Origin: Solirubrobacterales bacterium
Lineage (GTDB): Bacteria > Actinomycetota > Thermoleophilia > Solirubrobacterales > 70-9
NCBI GenBank assembly: GCA_035573435.1
Contig: DATMZR010000004.1
Span: 1-32,907, forward strand
DNA: 32,907 bases
Direction: 5' to 3'
Position 1 is the first letter of the stretch, and each line of letters starts with the position of its first letter. The notes under the pieces are model-generated. The model saw nothing but the letters and a program-made list of their open reading frames with translations. It did not search any database and was not told the origin of the DNA. Positions 5,712-13,418 of the stretch are shown in pieces. Position numbers and translations under genes: made by a program.

Positions 5712-7825
5712 TGAACGCCCCGCATCAGGTATGCGAAGGCGACCTGCTCCCTGGACGCCTCCTCGTTGGTCGCCGGCCTCCCGGGTGCCTCAGCTTTCTC
5801 GCCTCGCGCTGCCTGCGAGTCGGGGAACAGCTTGTAGGCGCTGTTGAGGATGTAGTCCATGGACTTCGGGTTGATTGCGTAGAGGATCTGGCCGAGCGTC
5901 CCGAGCGGAGTCGCGATCCGCTTCGGCCTGTGGATGATCGCCTCGCAGATCATGTCGGCCGCCCGGTCGGGCGTGATGGTGGGGAAGCGGTCGTACATCT
6001 TCGTCGGCTTGATCATCGGAGTGCGGACAAGGGGCATGTTGATGGTGGTGATCGCCACGCCCTCGTCCACGATCTCGGAGGCGACGCAGCGCGAGAAGGC
6101 GTCCAGCGCCGCCTTCGATGCGACGTAGGCCGAGAAGCGCGGCGTGTTGGTCTGCACGCCGATGGAGCTGATGTCCACGATTTGGCCTGAGCGCCGCTCG
6201 CGCATCAGCGGCAGGAACCTCAGGATCAGCTTCACGGCGCCGAAGTAATTGAGCTGCATCGTGCGCTCGAAGTCGTGGAAGCGGTCATACGAGAGGGCGA
6301 TCGAGCGGCGGATCGAGCGGCCGGCGTTGTTGACCAGGATGTCCACGTGGCCGTGCTGCGCAAGGACCTCGTCGGCCATCCGGTCGACGTCGTCCATGTC
6401 GGATAGGTCACAACGGTGAATGTGCGCAACGCCGCCGTTGGTTTCGATCTGAGTCTTGGTCTCTTCGAGCTTCTCGGGAGTGCGGGCGACGAGCAGAACG
6501 ATGCCGCCGGCGTCGGCGATCTTCAACGCCGCTGAGCGACCGATTCCCGACGACGCCCCAGTGACCAGGACAATCCGTCCCCGGACGGCCTGTTCGAGGG
6601 ACACCGTGCCCAGGACACGCCGCGCGAGCCGTAGCAGCTCGTCCGGGATCTGCTGCTCGATGATCTGGGTCGCCCCACCCACGGCGCCCGCTCTTCCGCG
6701 GACGGCTCCGACCAGCGTGCGGTCGCGGAACAGGTCCGGGTCGAGGTGGCGCTCCCAGTAGTCCCAGAGCTTGTCGGCGTACGCCTGAAGCGGCGGCACC
6801 CTGATGTCGGTCCCGCTCAGCGCCGCCTGCGCCTGGCGGCTGTCGAAGCTGGTCGGGTAATTGACGTAGGTGAGGACCGAGCGTGGGATACCGAAGTCCG
6901 CCAGGATGCTGTCGGCCGCAATCCCGGCCGGCGGCACCATCACCAGGCCCTTGAGCAGAGGCGCGATGGCTTCGACCGCGGCGGGCGGGACCCGTAAGGA
7001 CGACTGCGGGGCGTGTGCGGCGCGCGCGAAGATGTCGATCACCTCGCCGGCAGTCTTCGGGTTTGGATCGGTGAGATGGAAGGCCTGGCCGTCTCCCTCG
7101 TCCCGGTGGGCGATGTGGTCCATCGCCCGGGCGACGAAGTCCACGGGAACCAGGTTGATCTCCCTCCCCTCGACACCCACCATCGGTATCCACTGGGGGA
7201 CTGCGTTGCGCAGGCGGCGGATCAGCTTGAAGAAGTAATAGGGGCCGTCGATCTTGTCCATCTCGCCCGTCTCCGAGTGACCCACGACGATCCCCGGCCG
7301 GTAGACCCGCCACGGCCTGGAGCACTCGGTTCGGACAACAGCCTCGGAGTCGTGTTTGGTCCTGAAGTAGGGATTGGTGTCGAGGTTCTCGGCCTCCTCG
7401 AACATGTCCTCCCGCCAGGTCCCCTTGTAGAGGCCCGCGGCTGCGATGGAGCTGACCATGTGGACACGGCCGGCCTCCACCGCCTCGGCGAGCTCGACCA
7501 TGTGACGCGTTCCCTCCACATTGGCGACGCGTTGGCTCTCGGCGTCGGCGGTCATGTCGTAGATCGCCGCCAGGTGGAAGAGATGGTCGACCTCGCCGGT
7601 GAGGCGCTCGAGGTTCGCCTCGGAGACCCCGAGCCGCGGCTGGGAGAGGTCGCCGGGGATCCCGACTACCCGCTGATCGTCCGTGTCCCAGCGGCTTCGC
7701 AGCTCCTGCAGGCGGCCCTTGGAGCCCTCGCGCACCAGCACGTAGATGGTTCCCTCGCGCTCCAGCAGCAGCTCGACGAGGTTGCGACCGATGAAGCCCG
7801 TGGCGCCGGTGACGAAGTAGCTCAT
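5705..7825 (-). CDS. Two-domain SDR protein, fatty acyl-CoA reductase-like
   Basis: A 706-residue protein made of two short-chain dehydrogenase domains. Residues 1-360 are an extended SDR with the nucleotide loop TGATGFIG (6-13) and catalytic Y153/K157 (YFRTK), resembling acyl-CoA or thioester reductase domains. Residues about 412-690 are a classical SDR with TGASSGIG (422-429), NNAG (499-502), S553/S554 and YVASK (Y567, K571). The order matches mycobacterial AcrA1-type fatty acyl-CoA reductases, which make fatty aldehyde or alcohol with NAD(P)H. It has a strong ribosome site, GGAGGAG, before the ATG. It is first in an operon with an alkyl-DHAP-synthase-like oxidase, which would consume a fatty alcohol; that link is inference. 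A role as a paired epimerase/dehydrogenase cannot be excluded. Confidence 0.88.
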   Translation of the reverse strand: MSYFVTGATGFIGRNLVELLLEREGTIYVLVREGSKGRLQELRSRWDTDDQRVVGIPGDLSQPRLGVSEANLERLTGEVDHLFHLAAIYDMTADAESQRVANVEGTRHMVELAEAVEAGRVHMVSSIAAAGLYKGTWREDMFEEAENLDTNPYFRTKHDSEAVVRTECSRPWRVYRPGIVVGHSETGEMDKIDGPYYFFKLIRRLRNAVPQWIPMVGVEGREINLVPVDFVARAMDHIAHRDEGDGQAFHLTDPNPKTAGEVIDIFARAAHAPQSSLRVPPAAVEAIAPLLKGLVMVPPAGIAADSILADFGIPRSVLTYVNYPTSFDSRQAQAALSGTDIRVPPLQAYADKLWDYWERHLDPDLFRDRTLVGAVRGRAGAVGGATQIIEQQIPDELLRLARRVLGTVSLEQAVRGRIVLVTGASSGIGRSAALKIADAGGIVLLVARTPEKLEETKTQIETNGGVAHIHRCDLSDMDDVDRMADEVLAQHGHVDILVNNAGRSIRRSIALSYDRFHDFERTMQLNYFGAVKLILRFLPLMRERRSGQIVDISSIGVQTNTPRFSAYVASKAALDAFSRCVASEIVDEGVAITTINMPLVRTPMIKPTKMYDRFPTITPDRAADMICEAIIHRPKRIATPLGTLGQILYAINPKSMDYILNSAYKLFPDSQAARGEKAEAPGRPATNEEASREQVAFAYLMRGVHW

Positions 7826-7852
7826 GTCTTCTCCTCCACGTCCCTCAGCACG

Positions 7853-7862
7853 ACCCTACACT
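7853..7862. promoter_or_regulatory. Candidate two-way promoter core with overlapping -10 boxes
   Basis: The ten bases ACCCTACACT hold TACACT on plus (7857-7862) and TAGGGT on minus (7853-7858), overlapping by two bases. The plus box is six bases before an ATG at 7869; the minus box is 27 bases before the SDR start at 7825, which has its own Shine-Dalgarno. No good -35 is visible on either side, so this rests on the -10 match and the divergent gene layout. Confidence 0.35.
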
Positions 7863-7868
7863 GACATC

Positions 7869-7919
7869 ATGATCACCAGCCAGTCACCTCGCCGTACGGC
7901 TCGGCGCCAGCATCACTGA
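7869..7919 (+). CDS. Possible 16-residue leader peptide overlapping the zinc-ribbon gene
   Basis: An in-frame ATG at 7869 encodes MITSQSPRRTARRQHH and stops at TGA 7917-7919, whose A is the first base of the next gene's ATG (TGATG). A TACACT box six bases upstream would make it leaderless. The product is short and very basic. It may couple translation of the following gene, which lacks a clear ribosome site. It could also be chance; comparison with relatives would be needed to tell. Confidence 0.3.
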   Translation: MITSQSPRRTARRQHH

Positions 7920-8227
7920 TGCCCATTAGTCCGCTGCCGATCGACCCCGGCGACCCCGGCCATCCGAACACCAAGCTCGGCCGGGTTGACGGCTCCGCGC
8001 CGAGCGCGGAGCGGCGGCTGCTTCGGGACGGCATGCAGGTGCTGGCTCATGGGGCGCTTGTCTGCCCACGGTGTGCGCTTCCGCTGGCGATCGGCGGGCA
8101 GTTCCCCGCTGGACGGGACCTGGCGTGCGGCTTCTGCGACCACGTGGCCACCGCGCGCGACTTCGTGCGAGAGGACGTCTACGACACGATGTCCAACGAG
8201 GTCTACCTCGTCGCCCGCGTGGCCTGA
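7919..8227 (+). CDS. Small zinc-ribbon protein of unknown function (102 aa)
   Basis: The protein has two CxxC pairs, CPRC (49-52) and CGFC (70-73), 17 residues apart, which fits a single zinc ribbon. The first 38 residues are Pro/Asp/Gly-rich and look disordered; after the second pair comes an acidic helix (ARDFVREDVYDTMSNEVYLVARVA). No DNA-binding or enzyme domain is evident. The start at 7919 overlaps the stop of a possible leader peptide; an internal ATG at 8033 (MQVLAHG) would still keep the ribbon. The gene stands alone between a divergent SDR gene and the 2-oxoglutarate dehydrogenase fusion, with a decayed repeat right after its stop. Confidence 0.65.
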   Translation: MPISPLPIDPGDPGHPNTKLGRVDGSAPSAERRLLRDGMQVLAHGALVCPRCALPLAIGGQFPAGRDLACGFCDHVATARDFVREDVYDTMSNEVYLVARVA

Positions 8228-8228
8228 A

Positions 8229-8262
8229 CTATTCGGCCGGAAGCCTGGCCCAAACGTTCCAC
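8229..8262 (+). repeat. Decayed partial copy of the interspersed repeat
   Basis: Directly after the TGA, the sequence follows the hairpin half of the repeat: an ACTATT edge, then GGCCGGAAGCCT, then ACGTTCC. The central loop and part of the stem are lost and there is no trace of the second half. Placement straight after a stop codon is the same as copy A. The match is imperfect, so this is a weaker call than copies A and B. Confidence 0.4.
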
Positions 8263-8281
8263 CGTAGGGAGCGGCCGCTAC

Positions 8282-8287
8282 TAGACT
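8282..8287 (+). promoter_or_regulatory. Candidate -10 box for the 2-oxoglutarate dehydrogenase fusion
   Basis: TAGACT lies nine bases before the ATG at 8297, the same distance as TAGTCT at 32446 and TAGAGT at 2984. The AGAGG that touches the ATG is too close to act as a normal ribosome site. This fits a leaderless start. No convincing -35 element is seen. Confidence 0.4.
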
Positions 8288-8296
8288 GAGCAGAGG

Positions 8297-11200
8297 ATGG
8301 CGAACTCGGGGATCGTCGAGATCGAGATGCCCCAGATGGGGGAATCGGTGACCGAGGGCACCGTGCTCGAATGGCACAAGCAGGAAGGGGAGTTCGTCGA
8401 GGAGGGTGAGACGGTGGTCGAGGTCTCGACCGACAAGGTCGACGCCGAGGTGCCCGCCCCGGCGAGCGGCACGATTACCAAGATCCTCAAGGGCGTGGAC
8501 GAGACGATCGAGGTCGGCGGAGCGCTCGCCGAGCTCGACCCGACCGCCAAACCGTCCGGAGACGGCGCGAGCGCGGAGGCCCCGACCGACAGGGCCGAAG
8601 ATGCGCCCGCCCGGGCTAGCGACGAAGTCGCGGTGCAGGCGAGTGAACCTGCCGCCCCGCCCGCGTTGCAACCCGCCGACTCCGAGGCCGGCACGGATGC
8701 CACTTTGGCCGAGGGGTCGGCGGTTGAAGTCCGAATGCCCGAGATGGGAGAGTCGGTGACCGAGGGCACCATCCTCGAGTGGCACAAGAGCGAGGGGGAT
8801 TTCGTCGAAGAGGGCGACACCGTGGTCGAGGTCTCGACCGACAAGGTCGATGCCGAGGTGCCCGCCCCGGCGAGCGGGACGATCACCAAGATCCTCGCCC
8901 AGCCCGACGAGACCGTGAAGGTGGGCCAGGTTCTCGCGGAGCTGTCGGCGGCCCAAGGCGGCGACGGTCGCCCTAGCGGCCAAGCCGCGGTGCAAGACGT
9001 TGAACCTGCCGCCACGCCCGCGCCCAAGCCCGCCGGAAACGGAAGCGAAGCCGAGGCTTCCGGCGGATTGGTGTCGCCGGTGGCCCGGCGCATCGCGAAG
9101 GCGAAGGGCATCGATCTGAGCAGCCTCGAGGGGTCCGGGCCGGGCGGCAAGGTCACCAAGGCCGACGTGCTGGCCGCCACCGACGGCGCGGGCGACGGCG
9201 CTGCGGCGCCGGCGCGGGTGGCGCCAGGCGAGGCGAAGCCCCTGCGAGGTCCGGCCGCGACGCTGGCCAAGGCGATGAACGAGAGCCGCTCGATGCCCAC
9301 GGCGACCTCGTTCCGGACGCTTCCGGTGGACGTCCTCGATGCAAAGCGGAAGGCCCTCAACGGGGTCCTCAAGGACCGCGGCATGAAGGTCTCGTTCACT
9401 CATCTGGTCGCCTGGGCAATCGTCGAGGCCGCGAAGGATTGGCCGGTGATGGCGCGCGTCTACGAGGAGCGGGACGGCAAGCCGCAGGTCGTCGAGCCGG
9501 GCGGCGTCAACCTGGGGATCGCCGTCGACGTCGAGCGCAAAGGGGCGCGAAGCCTCATGGTCCCGTGCATCAAGGGAGCAGGCTCCCTCGAGTTCGCCTC
9601 CTTCCACGGCCGTTACGAGGAGCTGATCACCAAGACGCGCGAGAACAAGCTGACGGCCGACGATTTCCAGGGGACAAACGTGACCCTGACCAACCCCGGC
9701 GGCCTCGGCACGGTGGCATCGGTTCCACGCCTGTTGAACGGCCAGGGGACGATCGTCGCCACAGGCTCCATCGCCTACCCGGTCGAATGGGCCCACGCCC
9801 CGGCAGAGAGGATCAAGGCGCTCGGCATCTCGAAGGTGATGACGATGACGTCGACGTACGACCATCGCATCATCCAGGGAGCCGAGTCGGGATCCTTCCT
9901 GCGGCGCATCGACGAGCTGCTGCAGGGCGAGGATGGCTTCTACGAGTCGGTTGCCGAATCGCTCGGGCTCTCCCCCACCGTGACTGCCAAGGCCTACCCG
10001 GCCTCCGCCTCGGCATCGCCACTGGCCCCAAGCGAAGCGCCCGCGGCGCCGACCGCGGTGCCGCCCGACACCGAGCTGCTCCAGGGTGTGCAGGCGGCAA
10101 CCTCGCTGCTCAAGGCCTACCGTACGCACGGGCACCTGGCGGCGCACCTCGACCCGTTGGGCACCGAGCCTGCCGGCGATCCCGCGATCGAGCCCGAGAA
10201 CCTCAACCTGACACCGGAGCTGATGGGCAAGATTCCGGCCTCGATCCTGCGGATCGGGGTCGAGGGCGAGACGCTGCTCGAAGCGCTGCCCCGGATGCGC
10301 GAGGCGTACTGCGGCACGATCGCGTATCAGATCGAGCACCTCTCCTCGCACCAGCAGCGTATGTGGCTGCGAGAGATGATTGAGACGGGCGCCCATCGTC
10401 GTCCGCTCGACGCCGAGGAGAAGCGCGCCCTGCTCTTTCGCCTTGTCCAGGTCTTCGAGTTCGAGCGGTTCATCCAGAAGGCCTACCTGGGCCAGAAGGT
10501 GTTCTCGATCGAGGGCCTCGACGCCGTGGTGCCCATGATCGACGAGCTGGTGACGCTCGGGAGGCGCGGCGGCGCGGAGGAGATCGTGCTTGGGATGGCG
10601 CACCGCGGGCGGCTGAGCGTTCTGGCCCACAACCTGGGTCGCCCCGAGGCGTCGATCCTGGCCGAGTTCGAGGGAGCGAAGGCCCTCGAGCAGGTCAAGG
10701 CCATCGCCGCGATTCCCCATTCCGGCACCGGCGACGTCAAGTACCACTACGGCGCCGAGGGAATGTTCACCACCCGCGACGGCGACCAGGCAAAGGTTCG
10801 CCTCTATCCGAACCCCAGCCACCTCGAGTTCGTGGACCCGGTGGTGACCGGGGCCGCCCGGCTTGAGCAGACCTCCCACGCCGGCCCTCAGCTCGAGCAC
10901 ACGCCCGCCGTGGCGGTTCCGCTGCTGCTGCACGGCGACGCGGCCTTCCCCGGACAGGGAGTGGTGGCCGAGACGCTCAATCTCCAGTCCCTCGCCGGCT
11001 ACTCGACCGGGGGCACCGTCCACATCATCACCGACAACCAGGTGGGCTTCACCACCGATCCCGAGGACGCACGATCCACGCCCTACGCCAGCGACCTCGC
11101 CAAGGGCTTCAACATGCCCATCGTCCACGTGAACGCCGACGACGTCGAGGGCTGCGTCGCGGCGATCCGCCTCGCCATGGCCTACCGGGAACGCTGGGGC

Positions 11201-12676
11201 CGGGACGTGGTCATCGACCTGATCGGCTACCGCCGCTACGGGCATAACGAGACCGACGAGCCCGCCTACACCCAGCCCACGATGGCGGCGCAGATCAAGA
11301 GCCATCCGCCCGTTTCCCAGATCTATGCGGACCAACTGGTGAAGGAAGGGGTCGTCACCCCGGAGGAGGTCGAAGCAAACGGCAGGAATCGCCGCGAAGA
11401 GCTGCAGCGGCTCCACAAGGAGCTGAAGCGCAAGATGCTGGCGGGCGAGTACGAGGACCCGACCTCCACCCAGATCGGCACGCACGAGCTCGACCGCACC
11501 AAGAGCCCCGAGGTCGAAACCTCCGTCTCCGAGGAGCGCCTGCGATCCCTGAACGAGGAGCTGCTCCGGGTGCCGGAGAGCTTCACGATCCACCGCAAGC
11601 TTCGAAAGCCGCTGCTGCGCCGGCTCGAGGTGCTCGACGAGGGGCCGATCGAATTCGGCCATGCCGAGGCGCTCGCCTTCGCATCGCTGTTGACCGAGGG
11701 CACCCACATCCGCCTCACCGGCCAGGACACCGAGCGCGGCACCTTCTCGCACCGTCACCTGGCCCTGTACGACGAGAAAACGGGCCTCAAGTACGTGCCG
11801 ATTCAGAACCTGTCCGGCGCGCTAGCGCCCTTCGAGCTCCACAACAGCCCGCTGTCGGAAGCCGCGTGCCTCGGCTTCGAATACGGATACTCGGCAGCCT
11901 CACCCTCGAGCCTGGTGCTGTGGGAGGCGCAGTTCGGCGACTTCGGCAATGCCGCGCAGGTGATCATCGACAGCTTCATCGCCTCCGGCGAGGCGAAGTG
12001 GGGCCAAACAACGCGGCTGACACTGCTGCTGCCGCACGGCTACGAGGGGTCGGGGCCCGAGCACTCCAGCGCAAGGATCGAGCGCTTCATCGCGCTGGCT
12101 GCCGAGGGAAACCTGCGGCTTGCGAATCCGACCACCGCAGCCCAGTACTTCCACCTGCTGCGCCGCCAGGGCCGGCTCAGCAAGGCGCGGCCGCTGGTCG
12201 TGTTCACCCCCAAGGGCCTGCTGCGCCACAAGGATGCGGCCTCGCGGCTGGCCGACCTCACCTCCGGGGGATTCCAGTTCGTGCTGGACGACCCGCGCGC
12301 CGCCGACCGCAAGGACCAGGTCGAGCGGCTCGTGCTTTGCAGCGGCAAGGTCTATTTCGACATCGACGGCCACGAGCGCCGCGAGGACGCCGCGTCGGTG
12401 GCGATCGCCCGCGTCGAGCTGCTCTATCCCTTTGCGAAGGACCAGATCCGCAAGCTGATCGCCGGCTATCCCAAGTTGAAGGAGATCGTCTGGGCGCAGG
12501 AGGAGCCCCAGAACATGGGGGCCTGGAAGGTGATGACCCGGCGAATGCCGGAGCTCGTCCCGAACGAGGTGGAGTTCCGCTACGTGGGCCGGCCGCAGCG
12601 GGCCAGCCCGAGCGAGGGCTATCCCGGCGCCCACCGCTCCGAACAGGAGCGGATCGTGCTCACCGCGCTGACTTAA
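8297..12676 (+). CDS. kgd: Fused 2-oxoglutarate dehydrogenase: two lipoyl domains, E3-binding, E2 and E1 (1459 aa)
   Basis: One protein holds most of the 2-oxoglutarate dehydrogenase complex. Residues 5-81 and 143-217 are lipoyl domains with STDKVDAE motifs (lipoylated K47 and K183). Residues about 258-293 (VARRIAKAKG... GPGGKVTKADV) are a peripheral-subunit-binding domain that would dock E3. Residues about 315-560 are the E2 acyltransferase; its active-site motif is DHRIIQG (H523) with Gln for the usual Asp, as in mycobacterial KGD. From about 595 to the end is the thiamine-diphosphate E1, with AHRGRLSVLAH, the GD...N cofactor motif (D881 to N914) and GYEGSGPEHSSARIERF. Mycobacterial KGD (about 1230 aa) has E2 and E1 but no lipoyl or E3-binding parts. 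The linkers contain copies of the interspersed repeat. Aconitase is nearby but on the other strand. No E3 gene is seen. Confidence 0.95.
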   Translation: MANSGIVEIEMPQMGESVTEGTVLEWHKQEGEFVEEGETVVEVSTDKVDAEVPAPASGTITKILKGVDETIEVGGALAELDPTAKPSGDGASAEAPTDRAEDAPARASDEVAVQASEPAAPPALQPADSEAGTDATLAEGSAVEVRMPEMGESVTEGTILEWHKSEGDFVEEGDTVVEVSTDKVDAEVPAPASGTITKILAQPDETVKVGQVLAELSAAQGGDGRPSGQAAVQDVEPAATPAPKPAGNGSEAEASGGLVSPVARRIAKAKGIDLSSLEGSGPGGKVTKADVLAATDGAGDGAAAPARVAPGEAKPLRGPAATLAKAMNESRSMPTATSFRTLPVDVLDAKRKALNGVLKDRGMKVSFTHLVAWAIVEAAKDWPVMARVYEERDGKPQVVEPGGVNLGIAVDVERKGARSLMVPCIKGAGSLEFASFHGRYEELITKTRENKLTADDFQGTNVTLTNPGGLGTVASVPRLLNGQGTIVATGSIAYPVEWAHAPAERIKALGISKVMTMTSTYDHRIIQGAESGSFLRRIDELLQGEDGFYESVAESLGLSPTVTAKAYPASASASPLAPSEAPAAPTAVPPDTELLQGVQAATSLLKAYRTHGHLAAHLDPLGTEPAGDPAIEPENLNLTPELMGKIPASILRIGVEGETLLEALPRMREAYCGTIAYQIEHLSSHQQRMWLREMIETGAHRRPLDAEEKRALLFRLVQVFEFERFIQKAYLGQKVFSIEGLDAVVPMIDELVTLGRRGGAEEIVLGMAHRGRLSVLAHNLGRPEASILAEFEGAKALEQVKAIAAIPHSGTGDVKYHYGAEGMFTTRDGDQAKVRLYPNPSHLEFVDPVVTGAARLEQTSHAGPQLEHTPAVAVPLLLHGDAAFPGQGVVAETLNLQSLAGYSTGGTVHIITDNQVGFTTDPEDARSTPYASDLAKGFNMPIVHVNADDVEGCVAAIRLAMAYRERWGRDVVIDLIGYRRYGHNETDEPAYTQPTMAAQIKSHPPVSQIYADQLVKEGVVTPEEVEANGRNRREELQRLHKELKRKMLAGEYEDPTSTQIGTHELDRTKSPEVETSVSEERLRSLNEELLRVPESFTIHRKLRKPLLRRLEVLDEGPIEFGHAEALAFASLLTEGTHIRLTGQDTERGTFSHRHLALYDEKTGLKYVPIQNLSGALAPFELHNSPLSEAACLGFEYGYSAASPSSLVLWEAQFGDFGNAAQVIIDSFIASGEAKWGQTTRLTLLLPHGYEGSGPEHSSARIERFIALAAEGNLRLANPTTAAQYFHLLRRQGRLSKARPLVVFTPKGLLRHKDAASRLADLTSGGFQFVLDDPRAADRKDQVERLVLCSGKVYFDIDGHERREDAASVAIARVELLYPFAKDQIRKLIAGYPKLKEIVWAQEEPQNMGAWKVMTRRMPELVPNEVEFRYVGRPQRASPSEGYPGAHRSEQERIVLTALT
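8613..8692 (-). repeat. Interspersed repeat copy D, inside the first lipoyl linker
   Basis: Bases 8613-8634 match the GCTAGCGACGAAGTCGCG end of copies A and B exactly on the reverse strand. The middle matches copy C better (GTGAACCTGCCGCC), and the hairpin half is shortened, leaving CCCGCCGACTCCGAGGCC, so the stem is broken. It is read in frame as an Ala/Pro/Glu-rich linker (about residues 106-132). The hairpin has probably decayed after insertion, or the copy arose with the duplicated lipoyl domain. Confidence 0.6.
8972..9068 (-). repeat. Interspersed repeat copy C, inside the second lipoyl linker
   Basis: Read on the reverse strand, the first 41 bases match copy B with two mismatches, and the 9-bp stem CCGCCGGAA (9030-9038) with TTCCGGCGG (9058-9066) is intact. 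The rest matches more loosely through to GCTAG at 8973. It is translated in frame as residues about 226-257, a Pro/Ala/Gly/Glu linker before the E3-binding domain. The element is thus complete yet keeps the reading frame open. Confidence 0.75.
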
Positions 12677-13279
12677 TCAGGCCGCCCAGGAGAACTGCGA
12701 CCTGGAGAAGGCCGCCTTGGCGTCGTAGGAGATGCCGAAGGCGTCGATCGCAGAGCGCGTTGCTCGCGCAACGGTCAGCTCGGAACCGGCCGGATGGAAG
12801 ATCCCGGTGATCTTCGCCGGCTCGCCGGTCTCCACGCCGAAGGGCACCACGTCCTCGATCTCGAAGTCGACCGCGTCCCCAATCCGCACCGAATGCTTGA
12901 GGCCATCCTCCTGAATCTCGATCGGCAGGCGCTCCACTCCCAGGTTCTCGCCCACCAGTGGCCCAAGGGACTCCATTGGGCCCCCAAGCGCCCCCGAGAA
13001 CACTGCGCCCAGCTTCTCCGCCTGCTCGTCGGAGGCGGCGCTGTCGATCACGACGCCAAGGCGCCAGTTGCCCTCCGTCATCACCTTCGGGGTATCGGCG
13101 ACCGCAGCGACGGTGAGGCCACTGACGTCGGTGCCGTCCACCTCGCCGTTCTTGATGCGGAACACCAGCACGACGTTGCAGCGGTCCTTCGTTGCGCCGA
13201 GCGACATCGACGCGGTGCACGGGCAGACCACGTCGCATGAGCACGTCTCGAAATACGAACCTTCCAGCCTCCAGGCCAT
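12677..13279 (-). CDS. DUF1326 domain protein (200 aa)
   Basis: The protein opens MAWRLEGSYFETCSCDVVCPC, the cysteine-rich start typical of DUF1326, with C13, C15, C19 and C21 able to bind a metal or act as a thiol relay. The body is beta-rich (GVVIDSAASDEQAEKL, PIEIQEDGLKHSVRIGDAVDFEIEDVV). The function is unknown for the family. The frame is open upstream to 13549, but the ATG at 13279 follows a perfect AGGAGG at good spacing and starts the conserved domain, so the extra N-terminus is rejected. The gene's stop abuts the convergent fusion gene's stop with no gap. It is divergent from a second DUF1326 gene across 139 bases. Confidence 0.88.
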   Translation of the reverse strand: MAWRLEGSYFETCSCDVVCPCTASMSLGATKDRCNVVLVFRIKNGEVDGTDVSGLTVAAVADTPKVMTEGNWRLGVVIDSAASDEQAEKLGAVFSGALGGPMESLGPLVGENLGVERLPIEIQEDGLKHSVRIGDAVDFEIEDVVPFGVETGEPAKITGIFHPAGSELTVARATRSAIDAFGISYDAKAAFSRSQFSWAA

Positions 13280-13418
13280 TTCGCCTCCTAGGGAGTGGGA
13301 CGCAGAGGACGATATCGCCGAGCCGTTTCGGGGTGATCGACCGTACCCCTCACGCACACTTGATCGGCCCTTTGGCGCATGAAAGGATCCTGGCCGAATC
13401 CAACTCGAGGAGGAAGCG

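Noticed and set aside
3104-7825. Reading the SDR, FAD oxidase and UbiA genes as the DprE2/DprE1/UbiA arabinan pathway
   Set aside because: The oxidase has alkyl-DHAP-synthase motifs (the HWGWGFED start and THHHAVG) and not DprE1 ones, and the SDR is a 706-residue two-domain protein unlike DprE2.
8156-8172. CGCGACTTCGTGCGA in the zinc-ribbon gene as another repeat copy
   Set aside because: Only about ten bases match, the neighbouring repeat sequence is absent and it is explained by coding for ARDFVRED.
7913-11758. A 1281-codon open frame on the minus strand
   Set aside because: It lies opposite two plus-strand genes with clear domains, has shadow composition (rich in His, Leu, Gly, Arg, Asp) and no recognisable motif.
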